From the NCBI RefSeq assembly GCF_037546185.1, contig NZ_JAWMWH010000001.1, forward strand, positions 992,001 through 1,056,000: a stretch of DNA of 64,000 bases, read 5' to 3'. Under the pieces are notes generated by a model that saw only the letters and a program-made list of their open reading frames with translations, had not been told where the DNA came from and did no database searches. A program made the translations under genes and the position numbers. This stretch comes from Nicoliella lavandulae (GTDB lineage Bacteria; Bacillota; Bacilli; Lactobacillales; Lactobacillaceae). Below, one piece after another: positions 8,407-18,648 of this stretch. Within the stretch, counting starts at the first letter, position 1. The number at the start of each line of letters is the position of its first letter.

Positions 8407-9072
8407 ATGAAATTCGCTGTAATTAGTTTTCCCGGTTCTAATTGTGATTTAGATATGTATCACGCAATTAACGATGCTCTCGGTGAAGAAGCTGATATGG
8501 TTAGTTCTAATGAAACTAACCTTGATAAATATGATGGTGTTTTGATTCCTGGTGGATTTTCATATGGTGATTACTTACGGAGTGGTGCCATTGCTCGTTT
8601 TGCACCAGCAATGGCTGCCGTTAAGAAGTTAGCTGAAGCTGGCAAACCAGTCCTTGGGGTCTGCAACGGCTTCCAAATTTTAGTTGAAGCTGGTTTATTA
8701 CCTGGCGCACTTCAAAACAACACTAGTATGGAATTTATTTCTGATTGGGCACCTTTAAAGGTGGTCAACAATCACACGATGTTTACTAATGAATATGCTA
8801 AGGACCAAGTGATCAAGGTCCCAATTGCCCATGGTGAAGGTAATTACTACTGTGATGATGAAACCCTTCAATCATTGAAGGACAACCACCAAATTGTCTT
8901 TACGTATGAAGATAATCCAAATGGTAGTCGGAATAACATTGCTGGGATTACTAATAAAGCTGGAAATGTCCTTGGCATGATGCCACATCCAGAAAGAGCA
9001 GTTGAATCCATTCTAGGTGGGACAGATGGCTTAACGCTTTTCAAATCAATCTTAAATCAGGTTAGGAGCTAA
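8407..9072 (+). CDS. purQ: FGAM synthase glutaminase subunit PurQ
   Basis: Class I glutamine amidotransferase of the PurSQL complex. In the 221-aa protein the nucleophile Cys is in VLGVCNGFQIL (about 83-93) and the His-x-Glu pair is in MMPHPERAVES. The N-terminus has FPGSNCD. It is followed at once by purL. Confidence 0.96.
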   Translation: MKFAVISFPGSNCDLDMYHAINDALGEEADMVSSNETNLDKYDGVLIPGGFSYGDYLRSGAIARFAPAMAAVKKLAEAGKPVLGVCNGFQILVEAGLLPGALQNNTSMEFISDWAPLKVVNNHTMFTNEYAKDQVIKVPIAHGEGNYYCDDETLQSLKDNHQIVFTYEDNPNGSRNNIAGITNKAGNVLGMMPHPERAVESILGGTDGLTLFKSILNQVRS

Positions 9073-9077
9073 TAACA

Positions 9078-11303
9078 TTGCAAAAACAAGTGGAATTATC
9101 CCCCGAACAAATTAGAGACCAAAAAATCTACCGTGAATGGGGATTGACCGATGGTGAATATGATTTAATCGCAACTAAACTTTTAAAACGTTTACCTAAC
9201 TTTACAGAAACCGGTTTATATTCTGGAATGTGGAGTGAACATTGTTCATACAAGAATTCCAAACCAATCTTACGTAAGTTTTGGACCAAGGGTTCCCGCG
9301 TCATTCAAGGACCTGGTGAAGGGGCTGGAGTGTTAGATATTAATGATGGGCAAGCCGTGGTATTTAAGGCTGAAAGTCATAATCACCCTAGTTTCGTGGA
9401 ACCATATGAAGGAGCTGCAACTGGAGTTGGTGGAATCATCAGAGATATCTTCTCAATGGGTGCTAAGCCAATTGCATCATTAGATAGCTTACGGTTCGGT
9501 GAATTAAGTAACCCTAAAAACCGGTTCCTATTAGATAAAGTAGTTGCCGGGATTGCTGGTTATGGTAACTGTATCGGAATTCCAACCGTTGGTGGTGAAA
9601 TCAGTTTCGATAAGTGTTATGACGGAAACCCACTTGTAAATGTAATGTGTGTTGGTTTGATGGATCAAGCTGACATTGAAGCAGGTCGTGCCCATGGAAC
9701 TGGAAACTCAATCATTTATGTTGGGGCTAAAACTGGTCGGGATGGAATTAATGGGGCAACCTTTGCTTCTAGTCAATTCAGTAAGGAAGAAGAATCTGAC
9801 CGCTCAGCCGTTCAAGTTGGGGATCCATTTATGGAAAAGTTATTAGTGGATGCTTGTTTAGAAATTACCCATCACCACAGTGACATCTTAATTGGGATTC
9901 AAGATATGGGTGCTGCAGGTTTGGTTTCATCATCTGCTGAAATGGCTGCCAAGGCTAACAGTGGGGTTGACTTAAACCTTGACTTAGTTCCACAACGTGA
10001 ACAAGGGATGACCCCTTATGAAATCATGCTTTCTGAATCACAAGAAAGAATGTTACTTTGTGTTAAGAAGGGTGAAGAACAAACTGTCTTGGACGTTTTC
10101 GAACGGTATGGATTAGATGCCGTGGTCATTGGTCAAGTTAATGATGATGGTCAATACAGATTGTCACAACACGGGAAGTTAGTATGTGATATTCCAACTA
10201 AGACGCTAGTGGATGATGTTCCAGAATACACCCATCCATTGATTGAACCTAAGCGGCTTAAAGAACCAGCACCAGCATTCAAACCTGAATTTGATAGTTT
10301 GGATGAAATGTTGAAATCAATGCTTGGTGCTCCTACGATTGCTTCAAAGAAGTCAGTTTACCAACAATATGATAGCCGGGTACAAGCAAATACGGTCTTA
10401 GCACCTGGTAGTGATTCCGCAGTGGTACGGGTCCGTGGAACTAAGAAATCACTTGCTATGACCACTGACTGTAACGCACGTTACATCTACTTGGATCCAT
10501 ATCAAGGTGGTCAAATTGCAGTGGCCGAAGCGGCACGGAATATTGTAGCTAGTGGAGCACTACCAATTGGTATTACTGACTGTCTTAACTTCGGAAATCC
10601 AGATGATCCAGAAAGCTATTATGAAATGAGTAAGTCGGCCGAAGGAATCGCAAAGGCATGTGAAAAGTTTGATGCACCCGTGATTGGTGGGAACGTTTCG
10701 CTATATAACGAAACCGATAACCAAGCCATTTACCCAACTCCATTGATTGGAATGGTTGGTTTAATCGAAGACAATGATTATATTACAACTGCAAGCGCTA
10801 AGGATGCTGACGAATTAGTTTATGTTATCGGAAAGACTTATGATGACTACAGTGGTTCAGAAATTCAAAAGATGCTTGCTGATCAAATTAGTGGGAAGGT
10901 TGAACACTTTGACTTAGCAGTTGAAGCTGCCAACCAACAATTAGTGCATACCTTAATTGTTAACCACTTAGTAGATAGTGTCCATGATGTTAGTGAAGGT
11001 GGGTTAGCAGTTTCACTACTGGAAACGCTATTTGATAACTCACTTGGGTTTAAGGGTCAAACTGACTTAACCCGTGAACAACTATTTGCTGAAACTCAAT
11101 CACGGTTTGTGGTTACGGTTCCTAAAGCTAACCAAGCCGCATTTGAAGGCAAGGCTGGCGACAAAGCAACCTTACTAGGTACGACCACTGATGATGGTGA
11201 AGTTGATTTACAACTAAGTAACGATCACTTAAATGCTGATGTTAAAGAATTGAAACAGATTTGGAAGGAAGGGCTCTCATGGCTAATGAAGTCAAAAGTT
11301 TAA
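9078..11303 (+). CDS. purL: FGAM synthase synthetase subunit PurL
   Basis: ATP-dependent subunit that turns FGAR into FGAM with ammonia from PurQ. At 741 aa it is the small PurL type, lacking an amidotransferase domain. The signature KAESHNHPSF is near residue 100 and the AIR-synthase-like repeats follow (GGEISFDKC, then GGNVSLYNET). The start is TTG at 9078 with AGGAG at 9064-9068. The last 25 bases overlap purF. Confidence 0.96.
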   Translation: MQKQVELSPEQIRDQKIYREWGLTDGEYDLIATKLLKRLPNFTETGLYSGMWSEHCSYKNSKPILRKFWTKGSRVIQGPGEGAGVLDINDGQAVVFKAESHNHPSFVEPYEGAATGVGGIIRDIFSMGAKPIASLDSLRFGELSNPKNRFLLDKVVAGIAGYGNCIGIPTVGGEISFDKCYDGNPLVNVMCVGLMDQADIEAGRAHGTGNSIIYVGAKTGRDGINGATFASSQFSKEEESDRSAVQVGDPFMEKLLVDACLEITHHHSDILIGIQDMGAAGLVSSSAEMAAKANSGVDLNLDLVPQREQGMTPYEIMLSESQERMLLCVKKGEEQTVLDVFERYGLDAVVIGQVNDDGQYRLSQHGKLVCDIPTKTLVDDVPEYTHPLIEPKRLKEPAPAFKPEFDSLDEMLKSMLGAPTIASKKSVYQQYDSRVQANTVLAPGSDSAVVRVRGTKKSLAMTTDCNARYIYLDPYQGGQIAVAEAARNIVASGALPIGITDCLNFGNPDDPESYYEMSKSAEGIAKACEKFDAPVIGGNVSLYNETDNQAIYPTPLIGMVGLIEDNDYITTASAKDADELVYVIGKTYDDYSGSEIQKMLADQISGKVEHFDLAVEAANQQLVHTLIVNHLVDSVHDVSEGGLAVSLLETLFDNSLGFKGQTDLTREQLFAETQSRFVVTVPKANQAAFEGKAGDKATLLGTTTDDGEVDLQLSNDHLNADVKELKQIWKEGLSWLMKSKV

Positions 11304-12727
11304 ATGATGAATGTGGAGTGTTTGGAATTTGGGGGACGGAAGATGCTACCCGCCTAACTTATGATGGATTACACGCACTTCAACACCGTGGTCAAGAAGG
11401 GGCAGGAATTGTCTCAAATGACCACAAAGAATTGCATCGTTATCGTGGATTAGGACTATTAGCGCAAGTCTTTGAAGATCCGCAAACCCTTGAAATTCTA
11501 AATGGAAATTCCGCATTAGGGCATATTCGTTATGCAACTGCCGGTAGCCATAGTATTAAGAATGTTCAACCATTCCTATTTGAAAATACTAGTAACCATT
11601 TTGCCATTTCACATAACGGGAACCTAACTAACGCTGATACGTTAAAGAAGGAACTTCGTGAAAAGGGCGTTAAGTTCCAATCAGATTCAGATAGTGAATT
11701 ACTTGGGGACTTAATTGAAGTTAGTGACAAGCCTAACTTCATCGATAAGCTTAAGGAAGCTGCTAACCGCCTTAAAGGTGGCTTTGCGTACGTTTTAATG
11801 TCTACTGATGCTATGTATGCAATCTCAGATCCAAATGGTTTACGTCCATTGGTAATGGGGAAGCGTGATGATGGTAGTGTGGTTATTTGTAGTGAAACTT
11901 GTGCCTTAGATCAAGTTAAGGCTAAATTCATTCGCGACCTAGAACCTGGTGAATTAATTAAAGTTGATCAAGATGGCATTAAAATTGATCATTACACTAC
12001 GGATACTCAACTAACCGTTTGTTCAATGGAATATATCTACTTTGCGCGCCCTGACTCAGTTATTCATGGAGTTAGTGTCCACGAAGCGCGTAAGCGCATG
12101 GGAGCACAAGTAGCCCGTGAACATCCCGTAAAGGCCGACGTTGTAATCGGTGTTCCTAATTCTTCACTATCTGCTGCCATTGGTTATGCTAATGAAAGCG
12201 GGATTCCTTATGATATGGGAATGATTAAGAACCAATACGTGGCACGGACGTTTATTGAACCCACCCAAAAGAAACGGGAACGGGGCGTATCAATGAAGTT
12301 ATCAGTGGTAAAACCAGTGATTGAAGGTAAGGATATCGTCTTAGTTGATGATTCCATCGTACGGGGAACCACTAGTCGCTACATTGTTCAATTACTACGT
12401 GATGCTGGTGCAAAGTCCATTCACGTTCGGATTGCATCGCCTGACTTGAAATTCCCATGTTTCTACGGAATTGACATTCAAAAACCAAGTGAATTAATTG
12501 GGGCTAACTACAGTGTTGATGGCATCCGTGATCAAATTGGTGCTGATTCACTAGGGTACCTAAGTGTGGATGGCTTGATTGATTCAATTGGTTTGAAGTG
12601 TGACAACCAATACCATGGTTTATGTACAGCTTACTTTGATGGTAAGTACCCAACCCCACTTTACGATTACGAAGATATGTACAAGCGTGAAGCAAAACGT
12701 TTACACCTATATGAAGGGATGGATTAG
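11279..12727 (+). CDS. purF: Amidophosphoribosyltransferase PurF
   Basis: First committed step: PRPP and glutamine to phosphoribosylamine. ATG 11279 follows AAGGAAGG and gives 482 aa, better than an in-frame TTG 18 bases earlier. The first 11 residues before Cys12 (NDECGVFG) match the length of the propeptide removed in B. subtilis PurF, leaving an N-terminal Cys nucleophile. Four Cys at equivalent places (CSMEYIYF, KFPCFYG, and the pair in LKCDNQYHGLC) suggest a 4Fe-4S cluster as in Bacillus. The PRPP loop is IVLVDDSIVRGTT. The start lies inside the end of purL. Confidence 0.96.
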   Translation: MANEVKSLNDECGVFGIWGTEDATRLTYDGLHALQHRGQEGAGIVSNDHKELHRYRGLGLLAQVFEDPQTLEILNGNSALGHIRYATAGSHSIKNVQPFLFENTSNHFAISHNGNLTNADTLKKELREKGVKFQSDSDSELLGDLIEVSDKPNFIDKLKEAANRLKGGFAYVLMSTDAMYAISDPNGLRPLVMGKRDDGSVVICSETCALDQVKAKFIRDLEPGELIKVDQDGIKIDHYTTDTQLTVCSMEYIYFARPDSVIHGVSVHEARKRMGAQVAREHPVKADVVIGVPNSSLSAAIGYANESGIPYDMGMIKNQYVARTFIEPTQKKRERGVSMKLSVVKPVIEGKDIVLVDDSIVRGTTSRYIVQLLRDAGAKSIHVRIASPDLKFPCFYGIDIQKPSELIGANYSVDGIRDQIGADSLGYLSVDGLIDSIGLKCDNQYHGLCTAYFDGKYPTPLYDYEDMYKREAKRLHLYEGMD

Positions 12728-12730
12728 TAA

Positions 12731-13765
12731 ATGGCTGACCAATATAAAGAAGCCGGAGTTGATATTGAAAGCGGCGCCAAAGCAGTTGATCAAATTAAAT
12801 CAATTGTTAAGGCTACCCAAGATGCCAATGTAATTGGTGGAATTGGCGGCTTTGGTGCTGAGTATAGCTTAAAGGATAGTTTTGCAAAGTTTAAAAATCC
12901 AGTATTGATCTCCGGAACTGATGGGGTCGGAACTAAGTTATTACTAGCGATTCAAGCGAACGTGCATGACACGATTGGGATTGATTTAGTTGCCATGTGT
13001 GCCAACGATATTTTAGCCCAAGGGGCCGAACCATTATTCTTCTTAGATTACGTTGGCATTGGTAAGTTGAATCCGGATCAAATGAAATCAATTGTCCAAG
13101 GAGTAGCGGATGGTTGTAAACAAGCTGGTCTATCATTAATTGGTGGTGAGATGGCTGAAATGCCAGGCATCTATACCAATGGTGACTATGACTTAAGCGG
13201 CTTTGCTGTTGGAATCGGGGATAAGGATCAATTACTAGGTGCCGATAAGGTTCAAGCAGGCGATGTCTTAATTGGACTAGCATCTAGTGGTGTTCATTCA
13301 AATGGTTTTTCCCTGGTACGGAAAATCATTAAAGATGCCGAACTTGACTTAAATAAGATCTATCCAGGATTTGATCAACCATTGATCAATGCGTTATTAG
13401 CGCCTACTAAGCTATATTACCATGCGGTCAATCCTTCAATTGAAGCGAATTTGATTCATTCGATCGCCCATATTACCGGTGGTGGAATTGCGGATAACCT
13501 TGCTAGAAGTATTCCAGATCATTTAACAGCTGAAATTGACCGGAGTGCCTGGCAAGTTCCACAATTATTTAAATCGTTACAAGAATGGGGCCATTTAGAT
13601 ACTGCGGATATGGACCAAGTCTTCAACCAAGGAATTGGAATGGTCCTAGTGGTACCTAAGGCCAACGTAGCAGCGGTTAAAGCAAACTTAGATGCTCAAT
13701 CGCAAGCATACTATCAAATTGGTAAGGTGGTGAAGCGTGATGGCGCAGCAGTCAACATTAAATAA
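12731..13765 (+). CDS. purM: AIR synthetase PurM
   Basis: Closes the imidazole ring, FGAM to AIR, using ATP. The 344-aa protein has GVGTKLLLA near 61-69, the metal/substrate stretch IGIDLVAMCANDIL, and IGGEMAEMPG. It starts three bases after the purF stop and overlaps purN by 26 bases. Confidence 0.96.
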   Translation: MADQYKEAGVDIESGAKAVDQIKSIVKATQDANVIGGIGGFGAEYSLKDSFAKFKNPVLISGTDGVGTKLLLAIQANVHDTIGIDLVAMCANDILAQGAEPLFFLDYVGIGKLNPDQMKSIVQGVADGCKQAGLSLIGGEMAEMPGIYTNGDYDLSGFAVGIGDKDQLLGADKVQAGDVLIGLASSGVHSNGFSLVRKIIKDAELDLNKIYPGFDQPLINALLAPTKLYYHAVNPSIEANLIHSIAHITGGGIADNLARSIPDHLTAEIDRSAWQVPQLFKSLQEWGHLDTADMDQVFNQGIGMVLVVPKANVAAVKANLDAQSQAYYQIGKVVKRDGAAVNIK

Positions 13766-14330
13766 GAACCTTCCAGTCGCCATTTTTGCTTCTGGTAACG
13801 GAACTAATTTTGAAGCCATTGCTAAGGCGGATTTACCGATTGATATTAAATTATTAATTTGTGACCACCATGATGCATATGTGTTAACCCGGGCCGCTAA
13901 ATTCGGGGTGCCAGCGCTAATTGTGGAAGCCAAAAAGGGCATTACGAAACAACAACGTGAATCCATTATGCTTACCCACTTAAGAGCAGCTGGAGTGCAG
14001 GCCATCTTTTTGGCTGGGTACATGCGAATTATTGGCCCCACGTTATTAGATGCATATCCTAAGAAAATTATTAATATTCATCCAGCATTATTACCTAACT
14101 TCCCAGGATTACACGGAATTGAAGATGCATACGCAGCTGAAGTCCCTGAAACTGGGGTTACGATTCACTATATCGATTCTGGAGTCGATACGGGCCAAAT
14201 TATCGCCCAACAAGCGGTGGTGAGAAAACCTGACGACAGTATCGATGATTTAGCAACTAGAATTCATGATGTGGAACATCAATTATATCCAAACACGATT
14301 TTAGACTTAATTAAAAAAGGAGTTCTCTAA
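13740..14330 (+). CDS. purN: GAR formyltransferase PurN
   Basis: Transfers formyl from 10-formyl-tetrahydrofolate to GAR, linking this operon to the folate operon downstream. Motifs are FASGNGTNFEAI near 17-28, LAGYMRIIG, and the catalytic Asn-His-Asp set in NIHPALLPNFPGLHG and DSGVDTGQII. ATG 13740 is chosen with AAGGTGG upstream; a GTG one codon earlier is also possible. The gene overlaps purM. Confidence 0.95.
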   Translation: MAQQSTLNKNLPVAIFASGNGTNFEAIAKADLPIDIKLLICDHHDAYVLTRAAKFGVPALIVEAKKGITKQQRESIMLTHLRAAGVQAIFLAGYMRIIGPTLLDAYPKKIINIHPALLPNFPGLHGIEDAYAAEVPETGVTIHYIDSGVDTGQIIAQQAVVRKPDDSIDDLATRIHDVEHQLYPNTILDLIKKGVL

Positions 14331-14331
14331 A

Positions 14332-15864
14332 TTGAAAAAGTTAGCATTGTTAAGTGTATCTGATAAAACTGGAATTGTTGATTTTGCCAAGCAACTAGAA
14401 GCCAGAGGTTACGAAGTCGTTTCCACTGGGGGAACCCTAAAGGCACTACTTGATGGTGGCGTTGATGCCATCTCAGTTGAAAAGATTACCAACTTTGATG
14501 AAATGTTGGATGGTCGGGTTAAGACCTTACATCCACGGATTCACGGTGGAATTCTTGCTAAACGTGATAATAAAGAACATATGAAACAAATTGCGGACCA
14601 AGGCATCGCACCAATCGACTTAGTTTGTGTTAACTTATACCCATTTAAAGAAACGATTGAAAAGCCAAACGTAACTGATGAAGAAGCAATCGAAAACATT
14701 GATATTGGTGGTCCTTCCATGCTTAGAGCAGCTGCTAAGAATAGCCAAGACGTAATTGTAATTACCGATGTTAATGACTATGCTGAATTCATTAAACGTT
14801 ATGACGATGATCAACTAGATGCTGATTATCACCGTCATTTAGCAGCAAAGGTATTTAGACACACCGCTGCTTATGATGCCTTGATTGCCAAGTACTTAAC
14901 TAAAGAAGAATTCCCAGAAAAGCTAACTTTAACTTACGAAAAGGTTCAAGATATGCTTTATGGTGAAAACAGTCACCAAAAGGCAGCTTATTACAGTGAA
15001 CCAATTCCAGAAAAATACTCACTAGCCAATGCAAAACAATTGCATGGTAAGGAATTATCATACAATAATGTCCGGGATGCTGATGCTGCATTAAGAATCA
15101 TTGCTGAATTCCCAGACCAACCTGCCGTAGTTGCTCTTAAGCACATGAACCCATGTGGAATCGGGACTGCCGATGATTTATTAACGGCTTGGAACTTAGC
15201 ATACGAATCAGATCCAATTTCCATTTTTGGTGGAATTATTGCTTTGAACCGCGAAGTGGACTTAGCAACTGCTGAAAAGATGCATGAAATCTTCCTAGAA
15301 ATCGTGATTGCGCCTTCATTTACTGACGAAGCTTATGATGTATTAGCTAAAAAGAAGAACATTCGACTATTGACCCTACCATTTGGCCCAATTGATAAGC
15401 ATGAAAAGGACGAAGTTAGTGTGCTTGGTGGAATGTTAGTTCAAGAACGGGACTTACTTCATGAAACACCAGCTAACTTTAAGGTCGTTTCCAAGGTTCA
15501 ACCAACTGAAGCACAATTAAAGGCACTTGCCTTTGGTCAAAATGCAGTTAAACACGTTAAGAGTAATGCGATTGTGGTGACAACTGATAACCAAACTCTA
15601 GGGGTTGGTGCAGGTCAACCGAACCGGATTGATTCAACTAAGATTGCAATTGACAAAGCTAAGGATAAGCGCAACTATGATCAAGCAGTGCTTGCTTCCG
15701 ATGCATTCTTCCCAATGGATGATTGTGTTGAATATGCTGCTAAACATGGAATTAAGGCCATTGTTGAACCAGGTGGTAGTATTAAGGATAAAGATTCAAT
15801 TGCCAAGGCTGATGAATTAGGGATTGCCTTAGTATTCAGTGGCGCTCGTCACTTTAAACACTAA
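14332..15864 (+). CDS. purH: Bifunctional AICAR transformylase/IMP cyclohydrolase PurH
   Basis: Makes the last two steps to IMP. The N-terminal MGS-like cyclohydrolase domain (about 1-195) has SVSDKTGIV and STGGTLKAL; the transformylase domain has ALKHMNPCGIG with the catalytic Lys-His, and ends in the usual VFSGARHFKH. The 510-aa length is normal. The start is TTG at 14332, with AAAAAGGAG upstream, one base after the purN stop. Confidence 0.96.
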   Translation: MKKLALLSVSDKTGIVDFAKQLEARGYEVVSTGGTLKALLDGGVDAISVEKITNFDEMLDGRVKTLHPRIHGGILAKRDNKEHMKQIADQGIAPIDLVCVNLYPFKETIEKPNVTDEEAIENIDIGGPSMLRAAAKNSQDVIVITDVNDYAEFIKRYDDDQLDADYHRHLAAKVFRHTAAYDALIAKYLTKEEFPEKLTLTYEKVQDMLYGENSHQKAAYYSEPIPEKYSLANAKQLHGKELSYNNVRDADAALRIIAEFPDQPAVVALKHMNPCGIGTADDLLTAWNLAYESDPISIFGGIIALNREVDLATAEKMHEIFLEIVIAPSFTDEAYDVLAKKKNIRLLTLPFGPIDKHEKDEVSVLGGMLVQERDLLHETPANFKVVSKVQPTEAQLKALAFGQNAVKHVKSNAIVVTTDNQTLGVGAGQPNRIDSTKIAIDKAKDKRNYDQAVLASDAFFPMDDCVEYAAKHGIKAIVEPGGSIKDKDSIAKADELGIALVFSGARHFKH

Positions 15865-15886
15865 TATTGGTTTAGGAGAGATTAGG

Positions 15887-17134
15887 ATGGAAAATTGGCT
15901 GTTAGTTGGTTCTGGTGGTCGTGAATATTCAATGGCCCAAAAATTGGTGGAAAATGGGAACCGGAATGTATACGTTGCCCCAGGGAACCCAATGATGGAC
16001 CAGATTCAAAACGTTGGGACCATTGACTTAGATGAAATGGATTTCGATGGATTAATTGAATTTGCTAAAAATAATCACATTGATTGGACCCTAGTTGGGC
16101 CAGAAGCACCACTATCCAAAGGAATCGTTGATGCGTTTAGAAATGCTGGCTTGAATATCTTTGGGCCATCTAAGGTTGCTGCTCAACTAGAAAGTTCTAA
16201 GGCATATGCTAAGCAGATTATGGCTAACCAAGGCGTTGCCACTGCTGCATACCAAGAATTTAATAATGCTGATGCTGCAATTGAGTATGTAAAAAAAGGG
16301 TCCTTTCCAGTGGTGATCAAGGCCAATGGATTAGCAGCTGGTAAGGGTGTGATCATTGCTGAAGATGAAGCTAAGGCAGTCGCCTCAATTAAGCATCTGT
16401 TTGAAACTAAACCTAATTCAGAAGTGTTAATCGAAGAATTTATGCAAGGCCAAGAGTTCTCATTCATCGTAATGGCAAATGGGACTCAAGTGGTTCCCAT
16501 GCAAATTGCTCAAGATCATAAACGGCTTTTGAACGGTGATAAGGGTCCAAATACTGGTGGAATGGGTGCTTACAGCCCAGTACCTCAATTTGATCAATCA
16601 ATTATTGATGGCGCGATGAATGACATCATTAAGCCCGTTTTATTGGAAATGCAAAATCAAGGCCATCCCTTTACGGGCTTCCTATATGCCGGGTTGATTC
16701 AAACTGCCCAGGGAACCAAAGTAATTGAATTTAACGTTCGGATGGGTGATCCAGAAACGCAAGTCATTTTACCACAAATGGAATCAGATTTTGGAACGGT
16801 CATTGAATCATTGATGGACGGTGATCCGATTGAACCAGTTTGGCAACATGGTCGGTTTTATCTTGGGGCAGTCATTGCTGCTGCTGGGTACCCAGGGCCC
16901 CATAAAGATCATTTACCACTACCCACGTTTGCTGACGACATTCACGTTAGTTATGCTGGGGTGGCAAACGTTGATGACCAATTGGTTAGTCATGGTGGTC
17001 GGGTCCTAATGGCAATTGCTAGTGATGCAGATTTAAAGCAAGCACAACGCAAAGTCAATCGAGCACTTCAAGAGTCAGTGAATACTGATGACTATGAATA
17101 CCGAACCGATATTGGTAGTAAAGCATTTAAATAA
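15887..17134 (+). CDS. purD: GAR synthetase PurD
   Basis: ATP-grasp ligase joining glycine to phosphoribosylamine. The ATG at 15887 follows TTAGGAGAG and gives 415 aa starting MENWLLVGSGGREYS, the family's normal N-terminus; the frame is open further upstream into purH but that part is not homologous. ATP-grasp motifs: KANGLAAGKGVIIA and EFNVRMGDPETQ. It is the last gene of the operon. Confidence 0.96.
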   Translation: MENWLLVGSGGREYSMAQKLVENGNRNVYVAPGNPMMDQIQNVGTIDLDEMDFDGLIEFAKNNHIDWTLVGPEAPLSKGIVDAFRNAGLNIFGPSKVAAQLESSKAYAKQIMANQGVATAAYQEFNNADAAIEYVKKGSFPVVIKANGLAAGKGVIIAEDEAKAVASIKHLFETKPNSEVLIEEFMQGQEFSFIVMANGTQVVPMQIAQDHKRLLNGDKGPNTGGMGAYSPVPQFDQSIIDGAMNDIIKPVLLEMQNQGHPFTGFLYAGLIQTAQGTKVIEFNVRMGDPETQVILPQMESDFGTVIESLMDGDPIEPVWQHGRFYLGAVIAAAGYPGPHKDHLPLPTFADDIHVSYAGVANVDDQLVSHGGRVLMAIASDADLKQAQRKVNRALQESVNTDDYEYRTDIGSKAFK

Positions 17135-17138
17135 CATT

Positions 17139-17175
17139 AAATAGAGCTGGGTGAAAATAATCTGGCTCTATTTTT
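17139..17175 (+). terminator. pur operon terminator
   Basis: Stem AAATAGAGC/GCTCTATTT (17139-17147 with 17165-17173), continuing into a T-rich tail. Confidence 0.8.
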
Positions 17176-17239
17176 GTTGTCTTTTAATGTAAAACTTGGC
17201 ATCATATAACTTATATACTTAAAGTTAGCGGGTGAAGAA

Positions 17240-17596
17240 ATGGAAACGATTCGTTTAAATAATATGCAGTTTCACGCTCATATTGGGGTGTTACCCGAAG
17301 AGCGAGTAGTGGGGCAAGATATTCAAATTGATGTAATAATGAAGACTAATTTTTCAGACTTAATAACTTCTGATGACGTAGCCGATACGCTAAATTATGG
17401 GTTAGTATTTGATGAAGTAGCCGACGTAGTGGCTAATAGTCGGGTTCAATTAATTGAAACATTAGGTGCGAATATCATTAACGAAGTAAAAAAACACCAT
17501 GGTGATCAATTAGCGCGATTGATCGTTAAAATTCGAAAACTAGGGCTACCAATTGATGGGGTCTTGGATAACGTTGAAATTGAATTAGAAGGGTAG
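17240..17596 (+). CDS. folB: Dihydroneopterin aldolase FolB
   Basis: Splits dihydroneopterin into glycolaldehyde and hydroxymethyl-dihydropterin. The 118-aa protein has FHAHIGVLPEERVVGQ near 11-26, with the conserved Glu, and the catalytic Lys in LIVKIRKLGLPI. It starts the folate operon; TATACT at 17214-17219 may be its -10 box, without a clear -35. Confidence 0.94.
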   Translation: METIRLNNMQFHAHIGVLPEERVVGQDIQIDVIMKTNFSDLITSDDVADTLNYGLVFDEVADVVANSRVQLIETLGANIINEVKKHHGDQLARLIVKIRKLGLPIDGVLDNVEIELEG

Positions 17597-17602
17597 AATA
17601 AA

Positions 17603-18085
17603 TTGACAATTGCATACTTAAGTCTAGGCAGTAACCTAGGCGATAAATTAAGTGAGCTCCAAGCAGCCATTGATTTATTGAATCAAAATAAAGCGGTTCA
17701 CGTTACTAAAGTTTCAGATGTTTATCAAACTTCACCCGTGGGTGGGGTAAAACAAGATGATTTCTATAACATTGCAGCCCAAATTGATACGACATTGTCG
17801 GCATCGTTGCTATTGGAATTAATTCATAAGATTGAACATCAATTACATCGGGTCCGTAAAATTCACTGGGGACCTCGGACATTGGATATTGATATTATTT
17901 TATTTGGTGATGCTCATATTCATACTGAAGATTTAATCATACCGCATCCGGAAATGAATAATCGCAAATTCGTTCTCCAACCGATCATCCAAATTTATGA
18001 TGGCGATGATTCTAAAATGCAGTCGGCATTAAATCAGATCCACGGCCAAGAAATTGAAAGTATGGGGAGTTTGATCAAACTATGA
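17603..18085 (+). CDS. folK: Hydroxymethyl-dihydropterin pyrophosphokinase FolK
   Basis: Pyrophosphorylates the pterin before FolP. The 160-aa protein has YLSLGSNLGDK at the N-terminus and the HPPK signature WGPRTLDIDIILFG near 95-108, with the two Asp that hold Mg-ATP. The start is TTG at 17603 with AGAAGGG upstream. Its stop overlaps the folE ATG (ATGA). Confidence 0.94.
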   Translation: MTIAYLSLGSNLGDKLSELQAAIDLLNQNKAVHVTKVSDVYQTSPVGGVKQDDFYNIAAQIDTTLSASLLLELIHKIEHQLHRVRKIHWGPRTLDIDIILFGDAHIHTEDLIIPHPEMNNRKFVLQPIIQIYDGDDSKMQSALNQIHGQEIESMGSLIKL

Positions 18086-18648
18086 ATGAAGAAAATCAAA
18101 AAATAATTGAAGATTCCGTGAAAAATATTTTACGTGCGGTTGGTGAAGACCCAGAACGTGAGGGACTATTAGAAACCCCCAAACGAGTTGCTAAGATGTA
18201 TGGGGAGGTCTTTTCATCCCTAAACAATAAATTTACCAACTATAAGGTCTTTAACTCTGATGTTGAAGATAATGGGACCGTTATCGTTAAGGACATCCCA
18301 TTTTATTCAATGTGTGAACACCATCTATTACCATTTTTTGGCAAGGTCACAGTTGCATATGTACCCAAGGATGGGAAAATTATCGGCTTAAGTAAAATTC
18401 CACGGTTAGTAGACTTTGTTGCCAGTCGGCCAAGTGTTCAAGAAAATGTTACGCATCAAATCGGAGTAGAATTAGACCGGATCTTACATCCCCAAGGGAT
18501 CGCCGTGATTGCTGATGCTAGACATATGTGTATGGAAATGCGGGGCGTTAAAAAGCAAGCCGGCAGCACCAGAACAACTTATTATCGAGGCGTATTTAAA
18601 GACCCGGTTAATAAGCGTGAATTGTTAGACGAAATCAGGTTGAGTTAA
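18082..18648 (+). CDS. folE: GTP cyclohydrolase I FolE
   Basis: First step of folate synthesis, GTP to dihydroneopterin triphosphate. The 188-aa protein is type IA: zinc ligands Cys-His in SMCEHHLLPFFG and the second Cys in RHMCMEMRG; substrate-site LSKIPRLVDF and Q-A-G in KKQAGSTRTT. It is coupled to folK and directly abuts folC. Confidence 0.96.
   Translation: MNEENQKIIEDSVKNILRAVGEDPEREGLLETPKRVAKMYGEVFSSLNNKFTNYKVFNSDVEDNGTVIVKDIPFYSMCEHHLLPFFGKVTVAYVPKDGKIIGLSKIPRLVDFVASRPSVQENVTHQIGVELDRILHPQGIAVIADARHMCMEMRGVKKQAGSTRTTYYRGVFKDPVNKRELLDEIRLS

Noticed and set aside
15839..15886. purD extension overlapping purH
   Set aside because: The family N-terminus and the ribosome site both place the start at 15887.
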